This document shows, piece by piece, positions 1 to 8,590 of a stretch of 64,000 nt of DNA. The DNA comes from Streptomyces sp. A0642 (lineage in GTDB: Bacteria > Actinomycetota > Actinomycetes > Streptomycetales > Streptomycetaceae): assembly GCF_004795105.1 (NCBI RefSeq), contig NZ_SSBL01000004.1:186001-250000 (forward strand), given 5' to 3'. How positions within the stretch are numbered: position 1 is the stretch's first letter; each line of letters opens with the position of its first letter. A program made the position numbers and the translations under genes. The notes beneath the pieces were generated by a model. It was not told the DNA's origin. It did not search any database and saw nothing but the letters and a program-made list of their open reading frames with translations.

Positions 1-1
1 C

Positions 2-346
2 AGCGCCGCGTCGGTTCCGGTGGGCGCCTCCGTCGACCTCACCGTCCAGTCGGTGCCCGCCCAGCAGTACGGGGTGCTGCGCGGCAGGGTGGCCGCGGTG
101 GGCAGGACGGCGCAGACCGAACAGCAGATCACCCGCTTCCTCGGCGACGCGCAGCTCGGCGAGCAGTTCTCCCGCCACGGCAGGCCGTTGGCCGTCCTGG
201 TGAGGATCGAGCACTCGGCCTCCACGAAGTCCGGCTACCGGTGGTCCTCGGCCGACGGCCCCCCGTACGCGATCGGCTCCATGACCCTGGCCACCGGCTC
301 CGTCCGTCTCGCCGACCAGCGCCCGATCGATTGGCTGCTCCCGTGA
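2..346 (+). CDS. HlyD-family adaptor of NHLM peptide exporter, C-terminal part
   Basis: The reading frame is open from the left edge, so the N-terminus lies outside the window. The visible ~114 residues have a beta-rich stretch (VGASVDLTVQSVP, then RGRVAAVGR) like the distal barrel of membrane-fusion proteins. The TGA stop overlaps the GTG start of the next gene (GTGA, 343-346), which points to translational coupling. The two following genes are recognisable NHLM-type export ABC proteins, and in that system an HlyD-like protein is the usual third component, linking the transporter to the envelope. The family call rests more on context than on motifs in this fragment. An unrelated secretion accessory protein cannot be excluded. 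Confidence 0.6.
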   Translation, partial: SAASVPVGASVDLTVQSVPAQQYGVLRGRVAAVGRTAQTEQQITRFLGDAQLGEQFSRHGRPLAVLVRIEHSASTKSGYRWSSADGPPYAIGSMTLATGSVRLADQRPIDWLLP

Positions 347-2616
347 CCGCACCGCACCCGTCCCCCACCGCCCGGCAACTGCCGCCGCCCGGGCACGGCA
401 GGCACCGCCCGGAGGCGGCCCGGGGCAGGAGACGGCGGTCGCGTCCGGCGCCGAAGCCCGGGCGGACCAGGACCGTGCACACGCCCACCGTGCTCCAGAT
501 GGAGGCCCTGGAGTGCGGTGCCGCCTCGCTGGCGATGGTGCTCGGACACTACGGCCGGCATGTGCCGCTGGAGGAGCTGCGGATCGCCTGCGGCGTCTCG
601 CGAGACGGCTCGCGGGCCAGCAACGTGCTCAAGGCCGCCCGGAGTTACGGCCTTCGCGCCAAGGGCATGCAGATGGAGCCCGGGGCCCTCGCGGAGGTCC
701 GGGCGCCCGCGATCCTGTTCTGGGAGTTCAACCACTACGTGGTGTACGAGGGCCCCGCACGCCGGCTGGGCCGCCGGGGCGTGCGGATCAACGACCCGGA
801 CAAGGGACGCCGGTTCGTGCCCGCCGAGGATTTCGACACCAGCTTCACCGGGGTCGTCCTCGTCCTCGAACCCGGCGAGGACTTCGAGCGCGGCGGGCGG
901 AAACCCGGTGTGATGGCCGCGCTCCCCGCCCGGCTCCGCGGCACGACGGGCACGATGCTGGTCGCCCTGCTGGCCAGCCTGCTGCTGGTGGCGGCCGGGG
1001 CGACGCTCCCGGCCCTGAGCCGTACCTATATCGACTTGTTCATGATGGGCGAGCAGTCCTCGCTGCTGGGCGTGCTGTTCACCGCGATGGGCGGCATGGT
1101 CGCCCTCACCGCCGTGCTGACCTGGCTTCAGCAGGCGAACCTGCTGCGTGGGCGCGTGATCGCGTCCACGCTCGGCAGTGCGCGCTTCTTCCGGCATCTG
1201 CTCCGGCTGCCCGTCACCTTCTTCTCGCAGCGCAGCCCCGCCGATCTCGTCCAGCGCCTCCAGTCGAACGACGCCGTCGCCGAGACCCTCGCCCGGGATC
1301 TCACCGCGGCGGGCGTGGACGGCATCGTCGTCCTCCTCTACGCACTCCTGCTGTGGACCTACGATCCGCAGCTGACCGTGATCGGGGTGGGGATCGCGCT
1401 GCTCAACGTGGTCGCGATGCGCATCGTCGTACGGATGCGGGCCGTGGGCACGCAGAAGCTGCGGGCGGACAGCGCCCGGCTCACCAACACCTCGTACACC
1501 GGGCTCCAGTTGATCGAGACGATGAAGGCGACGGGAGGCGAGAACGGGTACTTCCGCAGGTGGGCCGGGCAGCACGCGACCACGCTGGAGGAACAGCAGC
1601 GCCTCGGGGTGCCGAGCGCCTGGCTGGGCATCGTCGCTCCCGCTCTCGCGACGCTCAACAGCGCGCTCATCCTGTGGATCGGCGGGCTGCGGGCCGTCGA
1701 GGGGCATCTCTCGATCGGCCTGCTCGTCGCCTTCCAGGCGCTGGTGACCCGCTTCACCGCGCCGGTCACCCGGCTCAACGGGGTGGCGGGCCGGGTCCAG
1801 GACTTCGCGGCCGACGTGGCCCGGCTCAAGGACGTCGAGAACTTCCCGGTCGACCCGCTGTACTCGCGCCGCGAGCCAGCCGCGAGCACCCGCCGCCTCA
1901 AGGGCCATGTGACGCTGGAGGACATCACCTTCGGCTACAGCCCGCTCGACAAGCCCCTGCTCACCAGCTTCTCGCTGTCGGTGGGGCCCGGGCAGCAGGT
2001 GGCGCTCGTCGGCGGGTCGGGCAGCGGCAAGTCGACGGTATCGCGGCTCATCTCGGGTCTCTACAGCCCGTGGGAGGGGACGATCCGTATCGACGGACAG
2101 CGCCTGGAGGACATACCCCGGGGCGCGCTCGCCGCGTCCGTGTCCTTCGTCGACCAGGACGTCTTCCTCTTCGAGGGGACCGTACGGGACAACGTGGCGC
2201 TGTGGGACCCCTCGGTCCCGGACGAGGCCGTGACCGAGGCCCTGCGGGACGCGGCGCTGTACGACGTCGTCGCCCGCCGCCCGCGCGGCATCCACAGCCG
2301 GGTGGAGCAGGACGGCCGGAACTTCTCCGGCGGACAGCGCCAGCGGCTGGAGATCGCCCGGGCACTCGTGCGCCGCCCCAGCATCCTGGTCCTGGACGAG
2401 GTCACCAGTGCGCTGGACGCCGAGACGGAGCGGGTCATCATCGACAACCTGCGGCGGCGCGGCTGTGCCTGTGTCGTGATCGCGCACCGGCTGAGCACCG
2501 TGCGCGACAGCGACGAGATCGTGGTCCTGGACCACGGGACCGTCGTGGAGCGCGGCCGGCACGAGAGTCTGGTGGCCGCCGGCGGCCCGTACGCCGATCT
2601 GGTCAGGGAGCACTGA
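343..2616 (+). CDS. NHLM-type bacteriocin export ABC transporter, peptidase/permease/ATPase subunit
   Basis: 757 residues from a GTG start that overlaps the upstream stop. Residues ~48-180 form a C39 peptidase domain (catalytic Cys58 in ALECGAASL, His in FNHYVV, Asp in INDPDKG). This domain cuts leader peptides after a double-glycine-type motif. A six-helix exporter domain follows, then an ATPase domain with Walker A GGSGSGKST, signature SGGQRQR, Walker B ILVLDE and switch His in IAHRLS. The length and order fit the first ABC subunit of NHLM systems, which mature and export ribosomal peptides with nitrile-hydratase-like or Nif11-like leaders. The next gene encodes its partner one base downstream. 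A leading basic, Pro/Arg-rich tail of ~45 residues is unusual, so a later start is possible. Confidence 0.9.
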   Translation: MTAPHPSPTARQLPPPGHGRHRPEAARGRRRRSRPAPKPGRTRTVHTPTVLQMEALECGAASLAMVLGHYGRHVPLEELRIACGVSRDGSRASNVLKAARSYGLRAKGMQMEPGALAEVRAPAILFWEFNHYVVYEGPARRLGRRGVRINDPDKGRRFVPAEDFDTSFTGVVLVLEPGEDFERGGRKPGVMAALPARLRGTTGTMLVALLASLLLVAAGATLPALSRTYIDLFMMGEQSSLLGVLFTAMGGMVALTAVLTWLQQANLLRGRVIASTLGSARFFRHLLRLPVTFFSQRSPADLVQRLQSNDAVAETLARDLTAAGVDGIVVLLYALLLWTYDPQLTVIGVGIALLNVVAMRIVVRMRAVGTQKLRADSARLTNTSYTGLQLIETMKATGGENGYFRRWAGQHATTLEEQQRLGVPSAWLGIVAPALATLNSALILWIGGLRAVEGHLSIGLLVAFQALVTRFTAPVTRLNGVAGRVQDFAADVARLKDVENFPVDPLYSRREPAASTRRLKGHVTLEDITFGYSPLDKPLLTSFSLSVGPGQQVALVGGSGSGKSTVSRLISGLYSPWEGTIRIDGQRLEDIPRGALAASVSFVDQDVFLFEGTVRDNVALWDPSVPDEAVTEALRDAALYDVVARRPRGIHSRVEQDGRNFSGGQRQRLEIARALVRRPSILVLDEVTSALDAETERVIIDNLRRRGCACVVIAHRLSTVRDSDEIVVLDHGTVVERGRHESLVAAGGPYADLVREH

Positions 2617-2617
2617 C

Positions 2618-5476
2618 GTGGCATTCGCACACCCTCTCGCCGGCACGGAGGCTCCCGGGCACGACCCCGTCATCGCCGCACTGGGAGCGCTCGGCGAGCC
2701 GGTCGACTGCGCCGGGCTGCGGAGTCTGCCGCTGGAAGGGCCGCAGGTGCTGTGGCTCGTCGTGGACGGGGCCCTCGACCTGTTCGCCGTGGACGCGGTG
2801 GAGCAGGGGCACTGGCACTTCCTGGGCCGGCTCGAACCGGGGACCCTCGTCCTGGGCCCGGTCGACGGCCCGCGGCACACCCTGGTGGGGCGGCCGCTCC
2901 AGGAGTGCGTGCTGCGCCGGATCGCGCTGCGTGAGCTGTACCGGCCGCAGGACGGCGGCCAGGGACCGTACGAAGTGCAGTACAGCAGCAGTTACGACAC
3001 CGGGGACGCCACGCTGAGCCTGCTGGAGCACGCCTTCTCGCTCGGCGTGGGCCGGAGCCAGCGGGTCCTGTTCGAGGCCCCGCTGGACGGACGGACCACC
3101 GTCGACGGCGCGGTGGGCGACGACGACGTCCTGTGGCTGCCGGTATCGCCCGGGAGCGTGCAGTACGGTGCCGCCTTCAGCGCCGAGGCGGCGGGCGACC
3201 TGCTCGTCGACGCGGCGATGTGGCAGGGGATGGTCAACCAGCAGTACCGCCTGCTGTCGGCTCTGGACCGCTGGATCGAACAGCTCGAGCGCGCCCACGA
3301 GGACCGGACCGCCGCGGGCATGAAGGCGGGCGAGGCCGTCCGCAAGGAGGCCGACCAGGCGCTGCTCACCTCGATCGGCCGGCCCCGGAAGGGCCCGACG
3401 CCCGCGGCGGGCGCCTCGGACGACGCCGTGTACGCGGCCTGCCTGCTGGTGGCCCGCGACTCCGGGATCGTCCTGGGCGAGCCCCCGGCGGGCGGGGCGG
3501 TGAGCGACCGGGCCGACCCCGTGGAGCGGGTCGCGGTCGCCTCGCGCGTCCGCACCCGGACGGTGCGGCTCGACGGACGCTGGTGGCGGGAGGACTACGG
3601 ACCGCTGGTCGGCCGTCGGGCCGCGTCCGGAGCGCCGGTCGCCCTGCTCCGGCGCCGGGGCCGCTACGAGGCGGTCAACCCGCTCACGGGGCGGCGCAGC
3701 CGTGTGGACGGCTCCTCGGCGCAGGGGTTCGACGAGCGCGCCGTGATGTTCTACCGGCCGCTGCCGGAACTGCCGTTGAACAAGCGGCAGCTTCTGCGGT
3801 TCGGCCTGTTCGGCACCCGGGGCGACCTGCGGAGGCTGGTCCTGGCGGGGCTGGTGACCGTGGCGCTGGGGGCGCTGGTGCCGGTCGCGACCGGCAGGGT
3901 GCTCGGGGTGTACGTGCCCCGCGCCCAGAACGCCCTCATCGTGCAGGTGTCCTTGGCCGTCATCATCTCCGGGGTGGTCTCGGCGGCCTTCATGCTGCTG
4001 CAGAACCTCACGATCCTGCGGATGGAGGGCCGGATCGAGAGCACGCTCCAGCCCGCTGTCTGGGACCGGCTCCTGCGGCTGCCGACGAAGTTCTTCATTG
4101 AGCGCTCCACGGGAGAACTGGCGAGCGCGGCGATGGGGGTGAGCTCCATCCGCAGGGTGCTGTCGGGCACCGGTCCGGTCGTGGTGCAGGCGGGCACCCT
4201 CGGGGCGATGAATCTGGGGTTGCTGCTCTGGTTCAGCGTGCCGCTGGCACTCACCGCCGTCGCGATGCTCGTGGTCATCGCCGGGGTGTTCCTCACGATG
4301 GGCCTGTGGGAGCTCCGTTGGCAGCGCCGGCTGGTCGTGCTGGGCAACAAGCTCAACAACCAGGCGTTCCAGACGCTGCGCGGTCTGCCCAAGCTGCGGG
4401 TCGCGGCGGCGGAGAGCTTCGCGTACGGGGCGTGGGCGGCGGAGTTCGCCCGCAGCCGCGAGCTGCAGAAGCGGGCGGGCCGGATCAAGAACATGACGAC
4501 GGTCCTCAACGCGGTCTGTCTGCCGCTGTGTTCGCTGGTGATCTTCGTCCTGCTGGCGGGTCCCGCCCGCGGGTCCCTGACGGCCGCCGAGTTCCTGACC
4601 TTCAACACGTCCGTGACGATGCTGCTGACGGCCGTCACCCAGCTCACCGGTGCGTTCGTGTCCGCGGCCGCCGTGCTGCCGATGTTCGAACAGATCAGGC
4701 CGGTGCTCGACGAGGCTCCCGAGGTACGCGGCGCCAGCACCCAGCCGGGCGAGCTGTCCGGCGAGATCGAGGCCCGGGGTGTGTCCTTCCGCTACGCCGA
4801 GGACGGTCCGCTCGTCCTCGACGACGTGTCGCTGACCGTGCGCCCGGGCGAGTTCGTCGCGGTCGTCGGCCCGAGCGGTTGCGGCAAGTCGACCCTGCTG
4901 AGGCTCCTCATCGGCTTCGACAAGCCGGTCGCGGGCAGCGTCCTGTACGACGGCCAGGACCTGACGGCGCTCGACCAGGCGGCCGTGCGCCGTCAGTGCG
5001 GGGTCGTCCTGCAGAACGCCCAGCCTCTGTCCGGATCGATCCTGGACTGCATCTGCGGCGCCGAGGTCTTCACCCAGGAGGAGGCGTGGGAGGCCGCCGC
5101 GATGGCGGGGCTGGCCGAGGACATCAAGCGTATGCCGATGGGACTGCACACCATGATCTCCGGTGGCGGCACGATCTCCGGCGGGCAGCGTCAGCGGCTG
5201 ATGATCGCCCAGGCGCTCGTACGGCGTCCCCGCATCCTGTTCTTCGACGAGGCCACCAGCGCGCTCGACAACGAGACCCAGCGCACGGTGATCGAGAGCA
5301 CCAGGTCCCTGCGCGCCACCCGGCTCGTCATCGCGCACCGGCTGTCCACGGTCATGGACGCCGACCGCGTGATCGTCATGGCGGAGGGCCGGATCGTCCA
5401 GCAGGGGCCGCCCGCCGATCTCCTCGCGGACAGGGGCGGGCGGCTCCATGAACTGGTACGACGCCAGATGGGCTGA
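2618..5476 (+). CDS. NHLM-type bacteriocin export ABC transporter, permease/ATPase subunit
   Basis: 952 residues from a GTG start one base after the upstream stop. The first ~380 residues lack C39 peptidase motifs and form a soluble region of the kind found in the second NHLM ABC subunit. A transmembrane exporter domain (~385-690) follows, then an ATPase domain with Walker A GPSGCGKST, signature SGGQRQR, Walker B ILFFDEATSALD and switch His in IAHRLS. It should form a heterodimer with the preceding peptidase-containing subunit and drive export of a leader-cleaved peptide. No precursor peptide or modifying enzyme lies downstream within the window. The gene ends 51 bp before a convergent gene. 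Confidence 0.88.
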   Translation: MAFAHPLAGTEAPGHDPVIAALGALGEPVDCAGLRSLPLEGPQVLWLVVDGALDLFAVDAVEQGHWHFLGRLEPGTLVLGPVDGPRHTLVGRPLQECVLRRIALRELYRPQDGGQGPYEVQYSSSYDTGDATLSLLEHAFSLGVGRSQRVLFEAPLDGRTTVDGAVGDDDVLWLPVSPGSVQYGAAFSAEAAGDLLVDAAMWQGMVNQQYRLLSALDRWIEQLERAHEDRTAAGMKAGEAVRKEADQALLTSIGRPRKGPTPAAGASDDAVYAACLLVARDSGIVLGEPPAGGAVSDRADPVERVAVASRVRTRTVRLDGRWWREDYGPLVGRRAASGAPVALLRRRGRYEAVNPLTGRRSRVDGSSAQGFDERAVMFYRPLPELPLNKRQLLRFGLFGTRGDLRRLVLAGLVTVALGALVPVATGRVLGVYVPRAQNALIVQVSLAVIISGVVSAAFMLLQNLTILRMEGRIESTLQPAVWDRLLRLPTKFFIERSTGELASAAMGVSSIRRVLSGTGPVVVQAGTLGAMNLGLLLWFSVPLALTAVAMLVVIAGVFLTMGLWELRWQRRLVVLGNKLNNQAFQTLRGLPKLRVAAAESFAYGAWAAEFARSRELQKRAGRIKNMTTVLNAVCLPLCSLVIFVLLAGPARGSLTAAEFLTFNTSVTMLLTAVTQLTGAFVSAAAVLPMFEQIRPVLDEAPEVRGASTQPGELSGEIEARGVSFRYAEDGPLVLDDVSLTVRPGEFVAVVGPSGCGKSTLLRLLIGFDKPVAGSVLYDGQDLTALDQAAVRRQCGVVLQNAQPLSGSILDCICGAEVFTQEEAWEAAAMAGLAEDIKRMPMGLHTMISGGGTISGGQRQRLMIAQALVRRPRILFFDEATSALDNETQRTVIESTRSLRATRLVIAHRLSTVMDADRVIVMAEGRIVQQGPPADLLADRGGRLHELVRRQMG

Positions 5477-5527
5477 GCGGCCGGCCGACGGCGTCACCCG
5501 CGTCGCGCTCCGGCCGGCGTCGGGTTC

Positions 5528-5821
5528 TCAGGACGCGGAATCGAGGAACGTCAGTCGCGAGGCGCCCTCCTCGATCAGCGGGGCGAGAGCCGTGTTGAAC
5601 GGTTCGGCGTACGGCGCCGTGAGGTGGCGCCGGAAGGCCGCCTCGTCCTCGTACGTCTCGAAGATGACGTAGGCACGAGGGCTGGACGCACGGGTGCAGA
5701 CCTCGAAGGACAGGTTGCCGGCCTCCTCGCGCACCGTTCGGGCGTACTCCCGCAGCAGGCGCGCGACCTCCTCCCGCGCTCCCTCGCGGGCGGTGAACTC
5801 GGCGAGCAGGGTCTTCTTCAC
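5528..5821 (-). CDS. antibiotic biosynthesis monooxygenase (ABM) family protein
   Basis: 97 residues from a GTG start preceded by GGAAGGG five bases upstream. The fold signature is that of small ferredoxin-like ABM/quinol monooxygenases: VKKTLLAEFTAREG at the start, a central helix region (VARLLREYARTVREEAG), the LSFEVC strand, and YVIFETYEDEAAFRRHL near the end. Such enzymes act as cofactor-free mono-oxygenases or heme/quinone-handling proteins, and the substrate cannot be read here. It lies just 3' of the fructanase gene on the same strand. A second possible GTG start at 5857 overlaps the stop of that gene (GTGA), so coupling is possible. The short spacing suggests cotranscription rather than a shared function. 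Confidence 0.75.
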   Translation of the reverse strand: MKKTLLAEFTAREGAREEVARLLREYARTVREEAGNLSFEVCTRASSPRAYVIFETYEDEAAFRRHLTAPYAEPFNTALAPLIEEGASRLTFLDSAS

Positions 5822-5853
5822 GTGCGGTCCCTTCCGGTCGGTCGTCACTCGCG

Positions 5854-8415
5854 TCACCTGCGGGAGGAGCCGAGATGCCAGACGCGGGCCCGGTCCAGCC
5901 GCACCGAGCCGTTCTCGGCGAAGACCTCCACTCCCTGGCTGGCGGGATCGGGGAATACCTGGTCGGTGATCACCGCTTCGCCGTCGCCGCCGAAGACCTC
6001 GACGGACGACCGGTCGACCAGGATCCGCAGCTTCACCTTGCCCTTCTCGGCCCGCAGCGGCGCCCGCTGGACGCCGGGGAAGGTGTCGCTGAAGTCCACG
6101 GCCCCGGATCGGGTCCGGTCCACGTACAACTCCTGTGTCGTGGTGTCGTAGCCGATGACGGTCTCCTCTCCGCCGGCACCGGTGCGCACCTTGATCCCGA
6201 ACCGGTCCGCGTCCGCGAGGGAGAAGGCCGCCTCTATGTCGAGCGCCCCGCCCTTGGCCGCGCCGTCCCCCAGGGGCTGTGACGTGCTGGTCACCGTGGT
6301 GGTGCCGGCCGACGCCGGGCGGCCCTCACGCAGGGAGGTCAGGCCGCTCACCGGCCGGCTGGTCAGCTTGATCCGGCCGTCCACGGTGCGCAGAGCCATC
6401 TGGCGCGGGACACTCTGCGCGCCGCGCCAGGGGGACGTGGGGACGGAACCGCTGTACTCCCAGTTGTTCATCCAGCCGATCATGTTCCGCTCGCCGCCCG
6501 GCGCGTTCTCCCAGGACACGGCCGCGTAGTAGTCCTTGCCGTAGTCGGCCCAGTCGGCGCGCTGGAGGGCGGACCTGGCGGGCGTCGCGGCCGCGGTGAA
6601 CCGGTCGGCCATGATCTGGCCCCAGCCGCCGGTGTTCATGTCGACGATCTGGATCCGTGCCTGCTTGCCGGCGTACGGACGCATGTCGATGGAGGCCCAG
6701 TCCAGCGTCTCGCTGTCGGAGCCGGTGGCGCTGCCGACGACCTCCCCGTCGACGACCAGGTTGACGGCCGTCTCCCTGGAGACGGGCTGGGCCCGGGTGT
6801 CGGAGAGCACGATGTGGTCGACGTTGAGGTGGCCCCAGCCGCCGGTGTTCTGGTCGACGATCTTGATCTGCGCCCTCTTGCCGACGAGTTCGCGGACGTC
6901 CCAGGAGTCCCAGTCGAGTGCCTCGCCGTCGTGTCCGGTGGCGCTGCGCACCACCTTGCCGTCGACGAGGAGTTCGACCGCGGTGGGTTCGGCCCGGCTC
7001 GCGGGATGGTTGCCGCCGCCGATGAGGAAATCGATGTAGTTCTTGTCGATGGTGAACTCCGGCGAGGCCAGGCTGCCGGTCGTGGAGTCGCCGTTCAGGA
7101 ACGAGTTGGCCAGTCCGCCGCCGAGGAAGCCGGTGACCTCCTGCTGTCCGGCGTGGCCGCCGGTGGCCGGTGCGGTTCCGAAGGCATCACCCGTGACCGC
7201 CCAGCCGCCGTAGGTGCCCCCTTCGAAGTCGGCGAGGACCGTCCCCTCGGGCACGGGCCCCCGTTCCTGCACGGTGCCGGCCCGGTGGGGGTGGCGTCCC
7301 CCGGCGATCTTGAAGTTGAGGTAGGGGCTGTCGACGGTGAAGGCCGGGGACGAAAGGGTCCCGGTGCCGCCGTCACCCGCGTAGAAGCTGTTGGCGAGGC
7401 CCTTCCCCTCGAATCCGGTGACGGGCCCCTGCCCGGTCAGCGCACCGGCCGCCGGCCCCTGGCCGAAGGCGGTGCCGGTCGTCGTCCAGGCGCCGAAGCC
7501 GGAGTCCTCGAAGTCCTGCACGACGGTGCCGGTGGGCGGGGTGTAGGAGCCCTTGTCGTCGGCGGTGAACTTCGTGCCGTCGAAATCACCGACGAAGTAC
7601 TGGGCGCCGGAGCCGCCGGCGATGCCGCCGGGGTTGATGTTGACGACCAGGACCCACTTGATGTTCTTCTTGTTCCCGTCGACCGCGAGGGGGAAGAGGT
7701 CGGGGCACTCCCACACGCCGCCCGTCGCGCCGGCCGGCCCGAACTCGCTGAGCCGGTCCCAGTCCTTGAGATTCTTCGAGGAGTAGAACCGCACCTTGTG
7801 CTCGGTGGACAACGACACCGTCATGAGCCAGCTCCCGGTCGGCGCGTACCACTGGACCTTGGGGTCGCGGAACTCCTTGGAGCCGATGTCGATGACGGGG
7901 TTGCCGTCGTACTTGGTGAACGTACGGCCGCCGTCGTTGCTGTAGGCGAGCGACTGGGCCTGCGTGCCGCTGCCCTTGTCGTGGCTGGTGTAGATCGCCA
8001 CCATGGGCGGGTTCTTCTTGGTGCCGAATCCGGTGGTGTTGTTCCAGTCGACGACCGCGCTGCCGGAGAACACCATCTCCTCGTCGTCGTGGGACAGGGC
8101 GAGCGGCAGCTCCTTCCAGTGCACCAGGTCGGTACTCACCGCGTGCCCCCAGGACATGTCGCCCCAGGAGCTGCCGTTCGGGTTGTACTGGTAGAAGAGG
8201 TGGTACTCGCCCCGGTAGTACACCAGGCCGTTGGGGTCGTTCATCCAGTTCTTCTGCGGCGTGTAGTGGAACAGGGGCCGGTAGGTCTCGCTGTACGTCC
8301 CGGTGCCGGAGGCGACGGCCTGGGGGGCCAAGAGCGCGGCGGACAGGGCGCATACGGTCGCCGTCGCGGCGATCATCCGCGTGCGGGCGTGCCGGGATAC
8401 GGATCTGGAGGTCAT
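5854..8415 (-). CDS. secreted GH32 fructanase (levanase/inulinase-type) with nested domain duplication
   Basis: 853 residues from the ATG preceded by AGGAG. Residues 1-35 are a signal peptide (Arg-rich start, hydrophobic core, AVA cleavage site). The five-bladed propeller carries the GH32 motifs WMNDPNG (nucleophile Asp60), EFRDPK and WECPDLF, the last holding the acid/base Glu. A C-terminal beta-sandwich has the typical SVEVFGGDGEAVITDQVFP. Bacillus SacC-type levanases carry one inserted beta-rich module in the propeller. Here that module occurs twice, one copy apparently inside the other (roughly residues 330-620). The enzyme should release fructose from levan or inulin outside the cell. 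A 30-bp LacI-type operator lies ~107 bp upstream, and a sugar kinase and importer are encoded nearby. Confidence 0.9.
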   Translation of the reverse strand: MTSRSVSRHARTRMIAATATVCALSAALLAPQAVASGTGTYSETYRPLFHYTPQKNWMNDPNGLVYYRGEYHLFYQYNPNGSSWGDMSWGHAVSTDLVHWKELPLALSHDDEEMVFSGSAVVDWNNTTGFGTKKNPPMVAIYTSHDKGSGTQAQSLAYSNDGGRTFTKYDGNPVIDIGSKEFRDPKVQWYAPTGSWLMTVSLSTEHKVRFYSSKNLKDWDRLSEFGPAGATGGVWECPDLFPLAVDGNKKNIKWVLVVNINPGGIAGGSGAQYFVGDFDGTKFTADDKGSYTPPTGTVVQDFEDSGFGAWTTTGTAFGQGPAAGALTGQGPVTGFEGKGLANSFYAGDGGTGTLSSPAFTVDSPYLNFKIAGGRHPHRAGTVQERGPVPEGTVLADFEGGTYGGWAVTGDAFGTAPATGGHAGQQEVTGFLGGGLANSFLNGDSTTGSLASPEFTIDKNYIDFLIGGGNHPASRAEPTAVELLVDGKVVRSATGHDGEALDWDSWDVRELVGKRAQIKIVDQNTGGWGHLNVDHIVLSDTRAQPVSRETAVNLVVDGEVVGSATGSDSETLDWASIDMRPYAGKQARIQIVDMNTGGWGQIMADRFTAAATPARSALQRADWADYGKDYYAAVSWENAPGGERNMIGWMNNWEYSGSVPTSPWRGAQSVPRQMALRTVDGRIKLTSRPVSGLTSLREGRPASAGTTTVTSTSQPLGDGAAKGGALDIEAAFSLADADRFGIKVRTGAGGEETVIGYDTTTQELYVDRTRSGAVDFSDTFPGVQRAPLRAEKGKVKLRILVDRSSVEVFGGDGEAVITDQVFPDPASQGVEVFAENGSVRLDRARVWHLGSSRR

Positions 8416-8521
8416 GGTGTCTCCTGGGCTGCGGCCGTCTCCGCAGGCGGGTGCGCCCCGGCTGCGTACGGAACGGAAAGGGAGGCCCTGCCGACGCAGG
8501 GGCATCGCGTCGGCCGACGAA

Positions 8522-8551
8522 TGTCATCGTTGACTTATGTCAGCGATGACA
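8522..8551. promoter_or_regulatory. predicted LacI-family operator upstream of the fructanase gene
   Basis: A 30-bp near-palindrome made of two 14-mers 16 bp apart. Its reverse strand reads TGTCATCGCTGACA, TA, then AGTCAACGATGACA. It matches the element at 9758-9787 at all but two positions, in opposite orientation. Each 14-mer has the TGTCA-N4-TGACA form of a LacI-family operator. It sits ~107 bp upstream of the fructanase start and just beyond the kinase stop. Confidence 0.72.
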
Positions 8552-8590
8552 CCGGGTGCAGCCGATGATGGGCGCACTCCGGCCGACGCG

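Noticed and set aside
235..5497. Very long open frames on the minus strand opposite the two NHLM ABC genes
   Set aside because: They mirror the coding frames of real ABC proteins in GC-rich DNA; their translations are low-complexity His/Arg/Gly-rich sequence without any domain.
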